Shown: positions 7,449 to 15,195 of the stretch, piece by piece | Layout of the letters: the number at the start of each line of letters is the position of its first letter | Numbering within the stretch: the first letter of the stretch is position 1 | Origin: Pontiellaceae bacterium | GTDB lineage: Bacteria; Verrucomicrobiota; Kiritimatiellia; Kiritimatiellales; Tichowtungiaceae | Assembly (NCBI GenBank): GCA_029934215.1 | Contig: JAOZMR010000010.1 | Coordinates: 1 to 22,475 of the forward strand | Length of the DNA: 22,475 nt | Direction of reading: 5' to 3' | Program-made: the position numbers and the translations under genes | Notes under the pieces: model-generated | Database searches by the model: none | What the model saw: the letters and a program-made list of their open reading frames with translations, nothing else | What the model was told of the DNA's origin: nothing

Positions 7449-7952
7449 TGGATGAACGGGGTTTCTCCGCCCGCTATCGCTAGATTACGCAAACTTGTCC
7501 TGCCATAGCTCGTTAGCGACGGCGGATGCACACAGTTTTAGAAAACGGCGGGTCGCAAAATCCCCTCCGGCGGATGGGTGCCGGAACGGCGGGGTGGATT
7601 CAGTTTCCAATGTTTGGAAATGTGTCTTAGCGGCAAGATTGAAAAATGTTCAAATGTCTACACAGGCACCTTTTCCAGGCACCTTTTCCGAGAACCGAAT
7701 GATCCTGTGGGGGACCCCTTTTCCGGGCATAATGGCTTGCCTCCTTTCTAAGTTTACACCTACACGACCTTCATTTAAGCATTGTCTTCAGCTGACAGGT
7801 GATGTAGAAGTCTGCTGAGTTTTTAATCGCAGAAAATCTGCGCAATCTATGTCGGGTTTCGTCCCCTAGCTTCCGTCATCGCTACGAAGCAGCTATGGAG
7901 GGAGCTTCCGGAGGCCGCTACTGTTAAAGGAACAAGCACACGGAGAGGAAAT
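7449..7952. other. 504-bp gap with repeat debris, no supported gene
   Basis: The gap holds the palindrome TTTCCAATGTTTGGAAA at 7604-7620 and a doubled phrase GGCACCTTTTCC (about 7669-7690). An imperfect hairpin-like stretch lies at about 7869-7907. The frame 7495-7818 has no recognisable domain and overlaps these repeats, so it is not called. Confidence 0.6.
7604..7620. repeat. 17-bp palindrome TTTCCAATGTTTGGAAA
   Basis: This is one of at least seven intergenic sites in the window matching TTTCCAA-NNN-TTGGAAA with at most one or two changes. Confidence 0.7.
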
Positions 7953-8387
7953 ATGGGAAAACATTATCCAATGGCGAATTCCGTGCCCGCTCACATGAAT
8001 GAAGAGAGGTTGAATAAGTCAATACGTAGAGAAAATCTAACGGGTTTAGCGAACAACACAAAGTGGAATGAATTCATCACTGCCATGAGGGATAGAGAGG
8101 ACTGGCTTCCTTCGTACAGAACCAAGGCCGTTAATGGGTATATTTCTGAATGGGATGTTGAATGGATTTATCACCTGCCTTTTCCTTTCAAGCTCGTTAA
8201 ATGGTTCGATGTCGACTGCTGTCAGACAAAAGAGACGGGTGGCGTCTTGCTTGATGATGAAATGATTGATCACTCCGAAGAGTTTGTTTCTTTGGTCGAA
8301 AAGATTGGTTTTGTCTATGAGAAGCGCGGCGGGATATTGAGAATATTTGGATACGGACCCAAGGATTATGAAGCATTTGGCGAATAA
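7953..8387 (+). CDS. DUF6678-like protein of unknown function
   Basis: A 144-residue soluble protein. The block NNTKWNEFITAM, then YRTKAVNGYISEWDVEWIYHL and VKWFDVD, resembles the DUF6678 family as I remember it (a TKW-E-AM start, a Y-S-WD-EWFYH centre and a W-D/E-I end). No catalytic motif, signal peptide or membrane segment is visible. The ATG at 7953 follows GGAGAGGAAAT. A second in-frame ATG lies six codons on (MANS) and a third at residue 15, so the true start is uncertain. It lies 107 bp before the lipoprotein gene, with a weak 8-bp inverted repeat (AGCATCGT 8398-8405, ACGATGCT 8451-8458) between them. Function unknown. Family assignment is tentative. Confidence 0.6.
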   Translation: MGKHYPMANSVPAHMNEERLNKSIRRENLTGLANNTKWNEFITAMRDREDWLPSYRTKAVNGYISEWDVEWIYHLPFPFKLVKWFDVDCCQTKETGGVLLDDEMIDHSEEFVSLVEKIGFVYEKRGGILRIFGYGPKDYEAFGE

Positions 8388-8494
8388 AATACTCATAAGC
8401 ATCGTGACAGCATCAGTGACACACAATTGACTGGCTTGCATTGAGACATTACGATGCTGAGAAAGATGTCCGTTAATCACAAGAGGTCAATCCA

Positions 8495-10027
8495 ATGAAA
8501 ATACTCTGTACCGTTATCTCTCTCATGTTCTGTTTGCTCGTCGCTGGATGTGGTCACAACGGACCACAGGAAAACCAAAAATGGACGGTGAAATTAGGCG
8601 ATGGTGTGAAGATGGAGTTTGTGCCGATTGCGGCGGGGTCTTTCCTGATGGGTTCGGAGAATGGGGACTGGAACGAAAAGCCTGTGCATCGGGTCACGCT
8701 GACGAAGCCGTTTTGGTTTTCTTCCACAGAGGTGACGTGTGAGCAGTATGAACAATTAATGAATCTCCCGATATCGCGCTTTCTAGGGTTGCAGAAGCCG
8801 GTTGAGAGCGTGAGCTGGGAGGATGCGATGGCGTTTTGTGAGAAACTAACCGCCCGCGAGCACGAGGCGGGGCGTTTGCTGCCTGATTTTGAATATACAT
8901 TGCCGACAGAGGCGCAGTGGGAGTATGCCTGTCGAGCGGGAACCACGGGCGACTTTGCGGGCAATCTAGATGAGATGTGCTGGTACGGCTTTGATAATGG
9001 ACCGCATGCGGTTGGAACGCTACAGGCGAATGCTTGGGGTTTATATGACATGCACGGGAACGTGTGGGAGTGGTGTAGTGACTGGTATGACGATTTTACG
9101 TATGAGAACGGTTCGGTGACGAATCCGCTGGGAGATAGCAGTGGACCGTATCGGGTGACGCGTGGCGGGGGTTGGTACAACCGTCCTTCGGACTGTCGGT
9201 CGGCGTCTCGTGACTCCAACAGGTATGACTACTCGCGCGATTCCCTCGGCTTTCGACCTCTCGTTCAGCAGCGGCCAAGCGGAGTGGTCTTGGATGAACA
9301 ATCATTCGGCTACTATGTCGTGAGAACCTATTCGCGGGAGAAGGGAGGCTTTGAAATCCTGCGAAAAGGCGTTCGTGTCTATGCGGATACCGGCTTCCTT
9401 TTTGAAATAGGTGGCAGTTCCTATGAGGAACACCCGCCCAGCAGTTTCCGCCCGATCGGCACGGATATAACCGGAGACGGAAATCCAAACTTGCTCGTCT
9501 TTGAGTCGAAGGGTGGAGCCCACTCTCTGGGTTTGTTTCACCTGTTCGAAATTGGCGATACGTTTCGGTTTATTCAGACCCTATCCACCCGTTTCCATAA
9601 CGTTGATTTTGAGAATCTCGATGAGGATGAAGCCCTTGAGTTTGCGCTGGACGATTGGACTTTTGCCTCTTGGCGTAACAGCTCTGTTTTTTGGGTCGGC
9701 CCCCAGATCATCTTAAAATATCGCGGGAATCGGTATGGGATGGAGCCTGATCTGATGAGAAGGCCCGCGCTGCCCCATGAAGACCTTTATCAAATGGCAG
9801 CTGAAATCAAGGCGTTGCCTGACTGGGCCGAAGAGCAACCTCCCGTTTCATTATGGGACGACATGCTGAATCTTATCTACACAGGAAACATGGAACAAGC
9901 ATGGGATCTGGTTCAGCTCTCCTGGCCCGATGGAACGGATGGCAAAGAACGATTTCTGACGGACTTCAAGGCACAGCTGAGTGAGAGTCCTTTCTGGGAA
10001 GACATTCAACGGATGAACCATCAATAG
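8495..10027 (+). CDS. Lipoprotein with SUMF1/FGE-sulfatase domain
   Basis: A 510-residue exported protein. The N-terminus MKILCTVISLMFCLLVAGC is a lipoprotein signal with lipobox V-A-G-C19, so it should be anchored in a membrane. Residues ~35-258 are a SUMF1 (formylglycine-generating-enzyme-like) domain: FVPIAAGSFLMGSENGDW, PVESVSWEDAMAFCEKL, YTLPTEAQWEYACRAGT, YDMHGNVWEWCSDWY and GFRPL. The paired active-site cysteines of true formylglycine-generating enzymes are not evident (only C in PSDCRSASR), so a binding rather than sulfatase-activating role is likelier. The C-terminal 250 residues are unrecognised apart from DITGDGNPNLLVFE, which looks like an FG-GAP/VCBS calcium-binding repeat, and NLDEDEALEFALDD. 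The ATG at 8495 has AAGAGGTC upstream. Substrate and pathway unknown. Confidence 0.85.
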   Translation: MKILCTVISLMFCLLVAGCGHNGPQENQKWTVKLGDGVKMEFVPIAAGSFLMGSENGDWNEKPVHRVTLTKPFWFSSTEVTCEQYEQLMNLPISRFLGLQKPVESVSWEDAMAFCEKLTAREHEAGRLLPDFEYTLPTEAQWEYACRAGTTGDFAGNLDEMCWYGFDNGPHAVGTLQANAWGLYDMHGNVWEWCSDWYDDFTYENGSVTNPLGDSSGPYRVTRGGGWYNRPSDCRSASRDSNRYDYSRDSLGFRPLVQQRPSGVVLDEQSFGYYVVRTYSREKGGFEILRKGVRVYADTGFLFEIGGSSYEEHPPSSFRPIGTDITGDGNPNLLVFESKGGAHSLGLFHLFEIGDTFRFIQTLSTRFHNVDFENLDEDEALEFALDDWTFASWRNSSVFWVGPQIILKYRGNRYGMEPDLMRRPALPHEDLYQMAAEIKALPDWAEEQPPVSLWDDMLNLIYTGNMEQAWDLVQLSWPDGTDGKERFLTDFKAQLSESPFWEDIQRMNHQ

Positions 10028-10110
10028 CGCATAGCATCATCTGTTTTTCGAGAAAAGTTGTCTGTGTAGGAGTTTGAGCTAAAACCCAGTGCCGATGCAT
10101 CAGGAGGCAA

Positions 10111-10420
10111 GCACCGAAATAGATCGGCTTGTGAGGCATCTTTACGGATAAAAGCCTCACCCCCAGTTCGCAGTTTCCAACCCCTGGAAAAAGCCGCCGC
10201 TATTTTTTCCAAGGGTTGGAAATGCGCGGGGTTTTATTTGAATTTTCCGTGGTCGCTCAGTGTCCGGCTTGGCGTGGTTAGACCTTTATAAATTTCTGCC
10301 CAAAATGAGATTGAGGAGAAAATGAGGAACAAGAAGATGTTGAAAATATTGTCCAAGTCAAAACATTGCCACCTCGACACCCTCGCCATGGTCCGGATTA
10401 TCCAAGCCTTGGTAAAGTAG
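10111..10420 (+). pseudogene. Collapsed copy of the nuclease array (gene 1 end, spacer, DUF2779 remnant)
   Basis: Three parts in the same order as at 1042-5377. First, 10112-10151 is the end of the DUF1524 gene (reading TEIDRLVRHLYG and a stop). Second, 10152-10336 is a spacer whose left part matches the spacer after the DUF1524 gene and whose right part matches the one before DUF2779, with no DUF262-DUF1524 gene between. Third, 10337-10420 is a 27-residue frame that joins the first ~11 codons of DUF2779 (MLKILSKSKHC) to its last codons (HLDTLAMVRIIQAL). The join falls on AAATATTGC, which occurs at both 3926-3934 and 5312-5320 in the intact gene; the implied deletion of 1,386 bp is a multiple of three, so the frame is kept. 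Relic. Confidence 0.88.
10174..10265 (+). repeat. Nested-palindrome spacer, copy 3
   Basis: Palindromes at 10174-10190 and 10206-10222 flank GCCGCCGCTAT and pair with each other over ~19 bp with one mismatch. The box GGTCGCTCAGTGTCC is at 10251-10265. It belongs to the collapsed array copy. Confidence 0.8.
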
Positions 10421-10421
10421 T

Positions 10422-10462
10422 GCAAGCGTCTCGCTCGAATGGATGGCAAGCGAGACGCTCGC
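10422..10462 (+). repeat. REP-like hairpin
   Basis: GCAAGCGTCTCGC (10422-10434) and GCGAGACGCTCGC (10450-10462) form a 13-bp stem with one mismatch. The context AAGTAGTG on the left and GATGGCAA inside matches the copy at 6531-6573. Confidence 0.75.
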
Positions 10463-10509
10463 GCTACGTCCGTAAAAAAGTCCACAAATTTTTGAGATGT
10501 TGTCATTTG

Positions 10510-10614
10510 TTCCATACATTTGAATGCATGGAATATATCAGAGTAAAAATGCGCAACATGCTTGTTGTAAGGATGTTAAGAGAACAATCGTTCCATACAT
10601 TCAAATGTATGGAA
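10510..10614 (+). repeat. Pair of 24-bp palindromes 81 bp apart
   Basis: At 10510-10533 the arms are TTCCATACATT and AATGCATGGAA (one mismatch) around TG. At 10591-10614 the arms are TTCCATACATT and AATGTATGGAA (perfect) around CA. The 57 bp between them hold no gene. They could be a double operator, the ends of a 105-bp miniature element, or a hairpin pair. No neighbour gene decides which. Confidence 0.75.
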
Positions 10615-10646
10615 TAGCGGAGCGCATTTATACGAAGATATGAGGG

Positions 10647-10708
10647 TTTCCAATGTCTGGAAACGAGAGGGGGGAGAGAGTTCCCGCGGATCAGGATCGT
10701 CTCATTTT
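10647..10708 (+). repeat. Shortened copy of the 6614-6700 repeat
   Basis: The palindrome TTTCCAATGTCTGGAAA (10647-10663) is followed by GAGAGAGTTCCCGCGGAT and CAGGATCGT, then a T-run. The same phrases occur at 6614-6690, where the extra 19 bp forming the long hairpin arm are present. Confidence 0.7.
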
Positions 10709-10837
10709 TTTGAATACAAAAATTATGTGTCGCTTCGCTTTCAGCGCGGTTAATAAATCTCCATGTTTTTCAGTTTTCATGTCAAAGTGGCTACATTCAT
10801 ATTGCGAGGAAAAACCTGAAAACGGGCGTTTTTTATG

Positions 10838-11183
10838 AGGGCTGTCTTTCAGGGACGGTTGAGGTGGATGAGACTTATTTGGACGGAGTCGGGACAGGGC
10901 CCCGTGGTAGAGGTGCAGAACGAAAGGCGATTGTTGTGATCGCCGCAGAAGTTCGAGGTCGAAGTACAGGGCGTTTACATTTCGATTCAATCGACGAACA
11001 TCAAAAGCTCGCGTGTTACTTTTTTATCGTTTGCTGGAAATGTCTGTGCGAACAAGCCCCGTCCAACGAAAGGAAACTATAGGAGGCAAAAAACCACATG
11101 GTGTGGTCGGTAGAGTAAATGCATACCCAATTTGGCTAAAAAGATAGCCAAAAAAGTGGGTATGAGTATGTGAGCCAGCCCTG
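10838..11183 (+). mobile_element. IS1595-family transposase remnant, right copy
   Basis: From 10855 the frame reads TVEVDETYLDG and GRGAERKAIVVIAAEVRGR, the catalytic-core signature of IS1595/ISXO2 transposases with the first acidic residue in VDETY. The true C-terminus (LLFYRLLEMSVRTSPVQRK to a stop at 11145-11147) is in another frame from 11016, so there is a deletion or frameshift near 11005-11015. The N-terminal half is absent. The sequence ends at AGTATGTGAGCCAGCCCT (about 11165-11182), which fits the terminal inverted repeat of this family. The C-terminal part is repeated at 1-130. Inactive remnant marking the island's right edge. Confidence 0.82.
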
Positions 11184-11222
11184 ATCCAAAATGCCACATT
11201 TTGAGTACTGATTCTTGGTTTG

Positions 11223-14200
11223 TTATTCGCTTTTTCTGAGGAGAATGGTGCGCGATGCGGGTTGTGTGAGGCGGTTGTTTAGGTCGAGGAGCTGTTTATA
11301 GTCTTCGGCTGCGATGAGCGTGGGGTTGAGCTCTGCGTGTTGAATGATTAGTAGTGTGCCGTTCACGATTCCGGTTAGTGTTTCTACGGCGCCGCCGCCG
11401 TTCGGTAGTATTATCCGGTAGGATTCTGGTATGAGCTCGGTGCGCCATCCGTCGGGGAGGGCGATTTTGTAGGTGAGTGTGCGGGTTGTCGGTTTTTTGA
11501 TGTAGAAGATGTTTTCGCGCTGGGTGGATTGTAGCCCGAGTAGGTTGTCGAGCCCAGAGGGGAGGGTGAGGTATAGATGCTCGTTTTCGCGTACTGCGTA
11601 GGAGTCGATCTGGGCGCTGAATTTGATCCTTCCGGGGTAGGTGAAGGAGGTTTCTAATTTGCCGTCGGCTTTTGCTGATTGGGAGATTGCGCTGAGTAGA
11701 TTTTGGTGTTTGCGTCGTTTCTCTTCGGGGGTGAATTCGGCGAATGTTTTGTGGAATCTCTCGAAGTCGGTTCCGTGGAATGTTGTTTTTTGAGTTAGGT
11801 TGATGTCTCCGGTTTCGGCGAGGTCGATGGTGTATATGCTTTCGGTGGAGTTTATGAGCTGGCTTTGCGGGAGTTCTATTTCGCCGCTTTTGAGGTTGAT
11901 TCCAACACGTCCGCTGTGGGCGAGTGTTCCAAGTTTTGCGTAGTGTCCGGTGTCGCCTAGGTAGAGGGTCTCTTTCTTGTTTTCAACGGCCACGAGTACG
12001 TTGTCGAGACTGTTTCGTTGTAGGTTTTTGAGCAGTGGTTTTGCAAGTATTTCGCTGCGCGGGAGGCTGCTGGAGATGAGCACGAAGCGGGGCTTGAGTT
12101 TCGCGGCGTCGCACATCGCGTAGAGGAGGACGGCGCGGTCGGTGGTGTTGCCGTAGCCGTCGGCGAGGGTTTGGTCGGCGGGGGTGATGGCGGAGAGGGG
12201 TAGGGTGGAGAGTCCAGGACCGGCGGCGCGTATATTGCGGTCGACGAAATCACGGATGATTTCCATTTTTTCGAGACGATTTTTCTTTCGGGTGAGCTCG
12301 CGGGCTTTGGTTTTGGCGGCGGTGTTTTGTTTTGCCGCTTTGATGAGTGTTTTTTTGATGGTTTTTGCGTAGTCGTTTTGGTCTCCCTGCGAGAGAAGGA
12401 GCGTGGGAACAAATGCCCAGGATGGGGCCATGTGGCTCTCTTTTTTGATCATTTTCCGATTTTCGCTAGTCCATTCGTGGATGATGTGTTTTTTGGCTTC
12501 GTCGTGCGAGGTGCGGCGTTGGATGATTCCGCGATCTAAGTTGTGGATCTCTACGTTCGTTTTATAGGGCATTCGGAGGCGGACGGTTTTTTTGACGAGC
12601 GGATTGTATCCTGCGAAGTATTCGATGGTGGAGAAGAAGGGAATATCGTTATGGTACGTTGTTGTTTTTGTTTCGATGATGCTTCCAATTTCGGCGCCGG
12701 GTAGGCTGGCAACGAGGATTTTTCCTGCGGGGTAGCGCGGAGCGGAGCCTACCCAGCTTTGATCCATTAGGTTGAGTTCTTTTTCTGGATCAAGGTGGTG
12801 GACGGTTCCGTCGGGTGCGGTGATTGTTGCTGCGTCGATTGTCGCTTTCTGGGTGGCGGAGTTGTAGAAGATTTTCAGGTCGGACGCTGCTTTTTTTCCG
12901 GCATAGGTGAGGACTTTTTGGCGCAGCGTGTGTTCTGTTTTCCAATGGTTGGAATCGGTGATTGTGTATTCGGTGGTTTCTTCGAGCGTGGCGAGATCGG
13001 CGGCGAGCGGGAAGCCGCCGGGGGAGAGGATGAATTGTTTGCGTGCGTTTTTCTCTCCGGTTTTTAGGGTTTGTTTGAGTTCGAGATATTGCTCGGGGGT
13101 GAATTCCACGGTGCGGAGCTTGATGTCGGCGCGGGTGGTGAGGATTCCGTTGGTGCTGGTTGCGGAGCGGCTAAGAAGCAATTCGGGCGTATCGATGGTT
13201 TCGTATTCTGGAAATACGACTGGACGCAGGCTGCTTTTGCGCAGGTCGAGCCGGACGGTTTCGGTGACGCCGCAGGTGATGTCGGTTTTGAGCGGGTATT
13301 TCCGTTCGTCGAGTCCGGTGCCGTTGCCGAGTAGGGCGCCAAAGAGCCCAAAGGCGTTGATGAGTGTGGGCGGTTTGAGAAGGGATTCACTCTTGCCTTC
13401 GATGAGTGCGTTTTCAATTTCGAAGCGCAGGGCGACGGAGAGCGGTACGGAGGTGTCGCGGATTTCTTCGGGTGTGATTTCGAGGCGGGTGAGGGTGGCA
13501 TTGCCGAGTGCTTGTTTGAGGCGTTTTTCGAAATAGGGCTCGCGGTCGTCGGGCGCGAGGCGGGCGAGACGTCCGCGATAGGCGGTGTCGTTGATGCCGT
13601 CGAAGGAGAGAATGGCTTCGCCGCTAATTCGGTTGCGGCTTTCGAGTGTTGCGTCGATTTCGATGGTTAAGAGGTTTTTTTCTGCCGAGATAACGGGCGA
13701 GGTTTGCAGGGGTTCGCCGTCGGGATGAGCGACCAGATAGCTACAGTCTGAGAGGTATGCTGGAAACAGGTCGCGTGTGTTTTCGTTGGTCGAGTCCATC
13801 AATAAATAGGTTCCGTCGTCGTTGCGCACGGCGGTGATGGCGTGGTTGAACCACGGTTGCGGAATGGCGGGATCTTTTTTTGGACCGACGTAGATGAGAA
13901 CGGGATATGCATCGAATCCGCCGAGGCGGAGCATAGAGACGAGTAGGGCGGCTTTGTCGCGACAAACGCCATAGCGGTTGTTGAAGGTCAGCGATACATC
14001 GTGCGGCTCGTAGCCGGGGGCTTCGTCTTCGATGGTGATGCCCATGTAGCGGATGTCCTGCGAAACGAAGCGGAAAATGGCTTCGATCTGTTTTTGTCGA
14101 TCGATGATGCCTTCGGTGAGTTTCCGAACCTTGGAAATCATCTCGGGTGTGGTGTCGTCGAGACGTGGCTTGGAGAGTTTCCAGTACCATTTAGATAGGC

Positions 14201-14972
14201 TTTCCCAGTCGGAGATGGTGCTGAGAAGAATACGCTGAACCACGGTGTGGCGGGACGGCATTTTCGGCTCGGGGAACATGCGCGGAACGTCACGGATTTC
14301 CCAGCGGTATAGAATGCGGTCGCCCGTTTGTTTTTGCGTGGCGACGACTGTTTCGTCGATTTCGTTGCGCAGGGCGATATGCTTGAGCGGAAGCCCGGCA
14401 GGCGCGTCGATTTCATAAACGGCGTGAATAATTGGCTCGGTTTCTTCCAAAACGAACCAGTCTGCCCAGGTGTCGGGTACGACGGTTTTGCTGCGTTCGC
14501 CACGATAGGAGTAGCGAAGGATATCTCCGATTCCAAGGTCTGGAACGCTGAGTCTGAGCGATTTCTGATTCGGGTTGTAGATGTTGGCATTCATCTGTCC
14601 AGAGCTGACGGTTTCGCGGACGTTTGCTTCGAGATCGATCTGAACAGTGCGTCCGTCCGGTTTAATGATGGCAGCTTCAAGGAATTGAAGAGATCCGTAG
14701 CTGACATTATATCCCATCGAGATTGAGGTTTTTTTCTTCCGTCCTTTTTCGGTAAGAATTTTGAACGTCACTTCGCCTTCATAGCGGCTCGTCCCATCGG
14801 TTTCGTAACTGATTTTTGTGAAGTCATCGATCAGAACAAGATCCGAATCCGGATAATTTGCGAGCGTGGCTTGCGGGGCAGGGGAGGGGGGTGTTGACGG
14901 AGCACTCATTCCAATGATTGGAAAAGTAAGAAAACTTAGAGAAAGCGCGGCAAGAAAGATTTTTTTGTTCAT
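11223..14972 (-). CDS. Exported DUF3857/transglutaminase-like protein with two tandem units
   Basis: A 1,249-residue protein with signal peptide MNKKIFLAALSLSFLTFPIIGMSA, so exported. It holds two DUF3857-plus-transglutaminase units. Unit 1: DUF3857 at about 45-200 (EGEVTFKILTEKGRKK, YSYRGERS) and a transglutaminase domain with the full triad C337 (RYGVCRDKA), H377 (WFNHAITAV) and D393 (LLMDSTNE). Unit 2: DUF3857-like from about 670 (YTITDSNHWKTEHTL) and a transglutaminase-like domain with GYGNTTDRAVLL, where T943 replaces the cysteine, and SLDNVLVAV, where N replaces the histidine. So unit 1 may be a thiol enzyme (protease or amide-bond enzyme on envelope protein or peptidoglycan) and unit 2 a non-catalytic copy. 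Substrate unknown. The gene stands alone, facing the IS remnant. The ribosome binding site before ATG 14972 is weak (AAAGACCCTTT). Confidence 0.88.
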   Translation of the reverse strand: MNKKIFLAALSLSFLTFPIIGMSAPSTPPSPAPQATLANYPDSDLVLIDDFTKISYETDGTSRYEGEVTFKILTEKGRKKKTSISMGYNVSYGSLQFLEAAIIKPDGRTVQIDLEANVRETVSSGQMNANIYNPNQKSLRLSVPDLGIGDILRYSYRGERSKTVVPDTWADWFVLEETEPIIHAVYEIDAPAGLPLKHIALRNEIDETVVATQKQTGDRILYRWEIRDVPRMFPEPKMPSRHTVVQRILLSTISDWESLSKWYWKLSKPRLDDTTPEMISKVRKLTEGIIDRQKQIEAIFRFVSQDIRYMGITIEDEAPGYEPHDVSLTFNNRYGVCRDKAALLVSMLRLGGFDAYPVLIYVGPKKDPAIPQPWFNHAITAVRNDDGTYLLMDSTNENTRDLFPAYLSDCSYLVAHPDGEPLQTSPVISAEKNLLTIEIDATLESRNRISGEAILSFDGINDTAYRGRLARLAPDDREPYFEKRLKQALGNATLTRLEITPEEIRDTSVPLSVALRFEIENALIEGKSESLLKPPTLINAFGLFGALLGNGTGLDERKYPLKTDITCGVTETVRLDLRKSSLRPVVFPEYETIDTPELLLSRSATSTNGILTTRADIKLRTVEFTPEQYLELKQTLKTGEKNARKQFILSPGGFPLAADLATLEETTEYTITDSNHWKTEHTLRQKVLTYAGKKAASDLKIFYNSATQKATIDAATITAPDGTVHHLDPEKELNLMDQSWVGSAPRYPAGKILVASLPGAEIGSIIETKTTTYHNDIPFFSTIEYFAGYNPLVKKTVRLRMPYKTNVEIHNLDRGIIQRRTSHDEAKKHIIHEWTSENRKMIKKESHMAPSWAFVPTLLLSQGDQNDYAKTIKKTLIKAAKQNTAAKTKARELTRKKNRLEKMEIIRDFVDRNIRAAGPGLSTLPLSAITPADQTLADGYGNTTDRAVLLYAMCDAAKLKPRFVLISSSLPRSEILAKPLLKNLQRNSLDNVLVAVENKKETLYLGDTGHYAKLGTLAHSGRVGINLKSGEIELPQSQLINSTESIYTIDLAETGDINLTQKTTFHGTDFERFHKTFAEFTPEEKRRKHQNLLSAISQSAKADGKLETSFTYPGRIKFSAQIDSYAVRENEHLYLTLPSGLDNLLGLQSTQRENIFYIKKPTTRTLTYKIALPDGWRTELIPESYRIILPNGGGAVETLTGIVNGTLLIIQHAELNPTLIAAEDYKQLLDLNNRLTQPASRTILLRKSE

Positions 14973-15124
14973 AAAGGGTCTTTTGGTTGAGATGATTGAT
15001 TGAAAGTTGAACTCTACGCAATAAGGAGGCAGGCTTCAAGAAACCAATTCGTTCCAAAACAAGCCAGCAGTCAAAAACGAGCCAAATACCTCCACAGATT
15101 CCTTGGAAATGGCGCTGTTAACAA

Positions 15125-15152
15125 CTGTCGATAAAACCCAACTTATCGACAG
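15125..15152. repeat. Perfect 10-bp hairpin with DnaA-box-like arms
   Basis: CTGTCGATAA and TTATCGACAG pair perfectly around 8 nt. Each arm is one base from the DnaA box TTATCCACA. The hairpin is also a plausible binding site near a recombination site. No T-run follows, so it is not called a terminator. Confidence 0.6.
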
Positions 15153-15195
15153 GAGATCCCCAAAACACTAGATATTGTGGTGTTTTCTGAGTCTA

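Noticed and set aside
7495..7818. 107-residue open frame
   Set aside because: Crosses a palindrome and doubled phrases, no recognisable family.
8495..10027. True formylglycine-generating enzyme
   Set aside because: The conserved cysteine pair is not seen and no sulfatase gene is nearby, so only the SUMF1 fold is claimed.
1104..10265. CRISPR array
   Set aside because: Repeat copies are kilobases apart with genes between them, not regularly spaced short repeats. The Cas4-like domain belongs to a DUF2779 protein with no other cas gene near.
10838..10855. Left terminal inverted repeat of the IS1595 remnant (AGGGCTGTCTTTCAGG)
   Set aside because: It resembles the right end for a few bases, but the transposase frame runs through it, so the resemblance may be chance.
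12907..13536. 209-residue plus-strand open frame
   Set aside because: Shadow of the transglutaminase gene; serine/arginine-rich low-complexity translation with no domain.
15125..15152. oriC with DnaA boxes
   Set aside because: Only two imperfect boxes, no dnaA/dnaN/gidA neighbours, and the composition switch has the direction expected for a terminus, not an origin.
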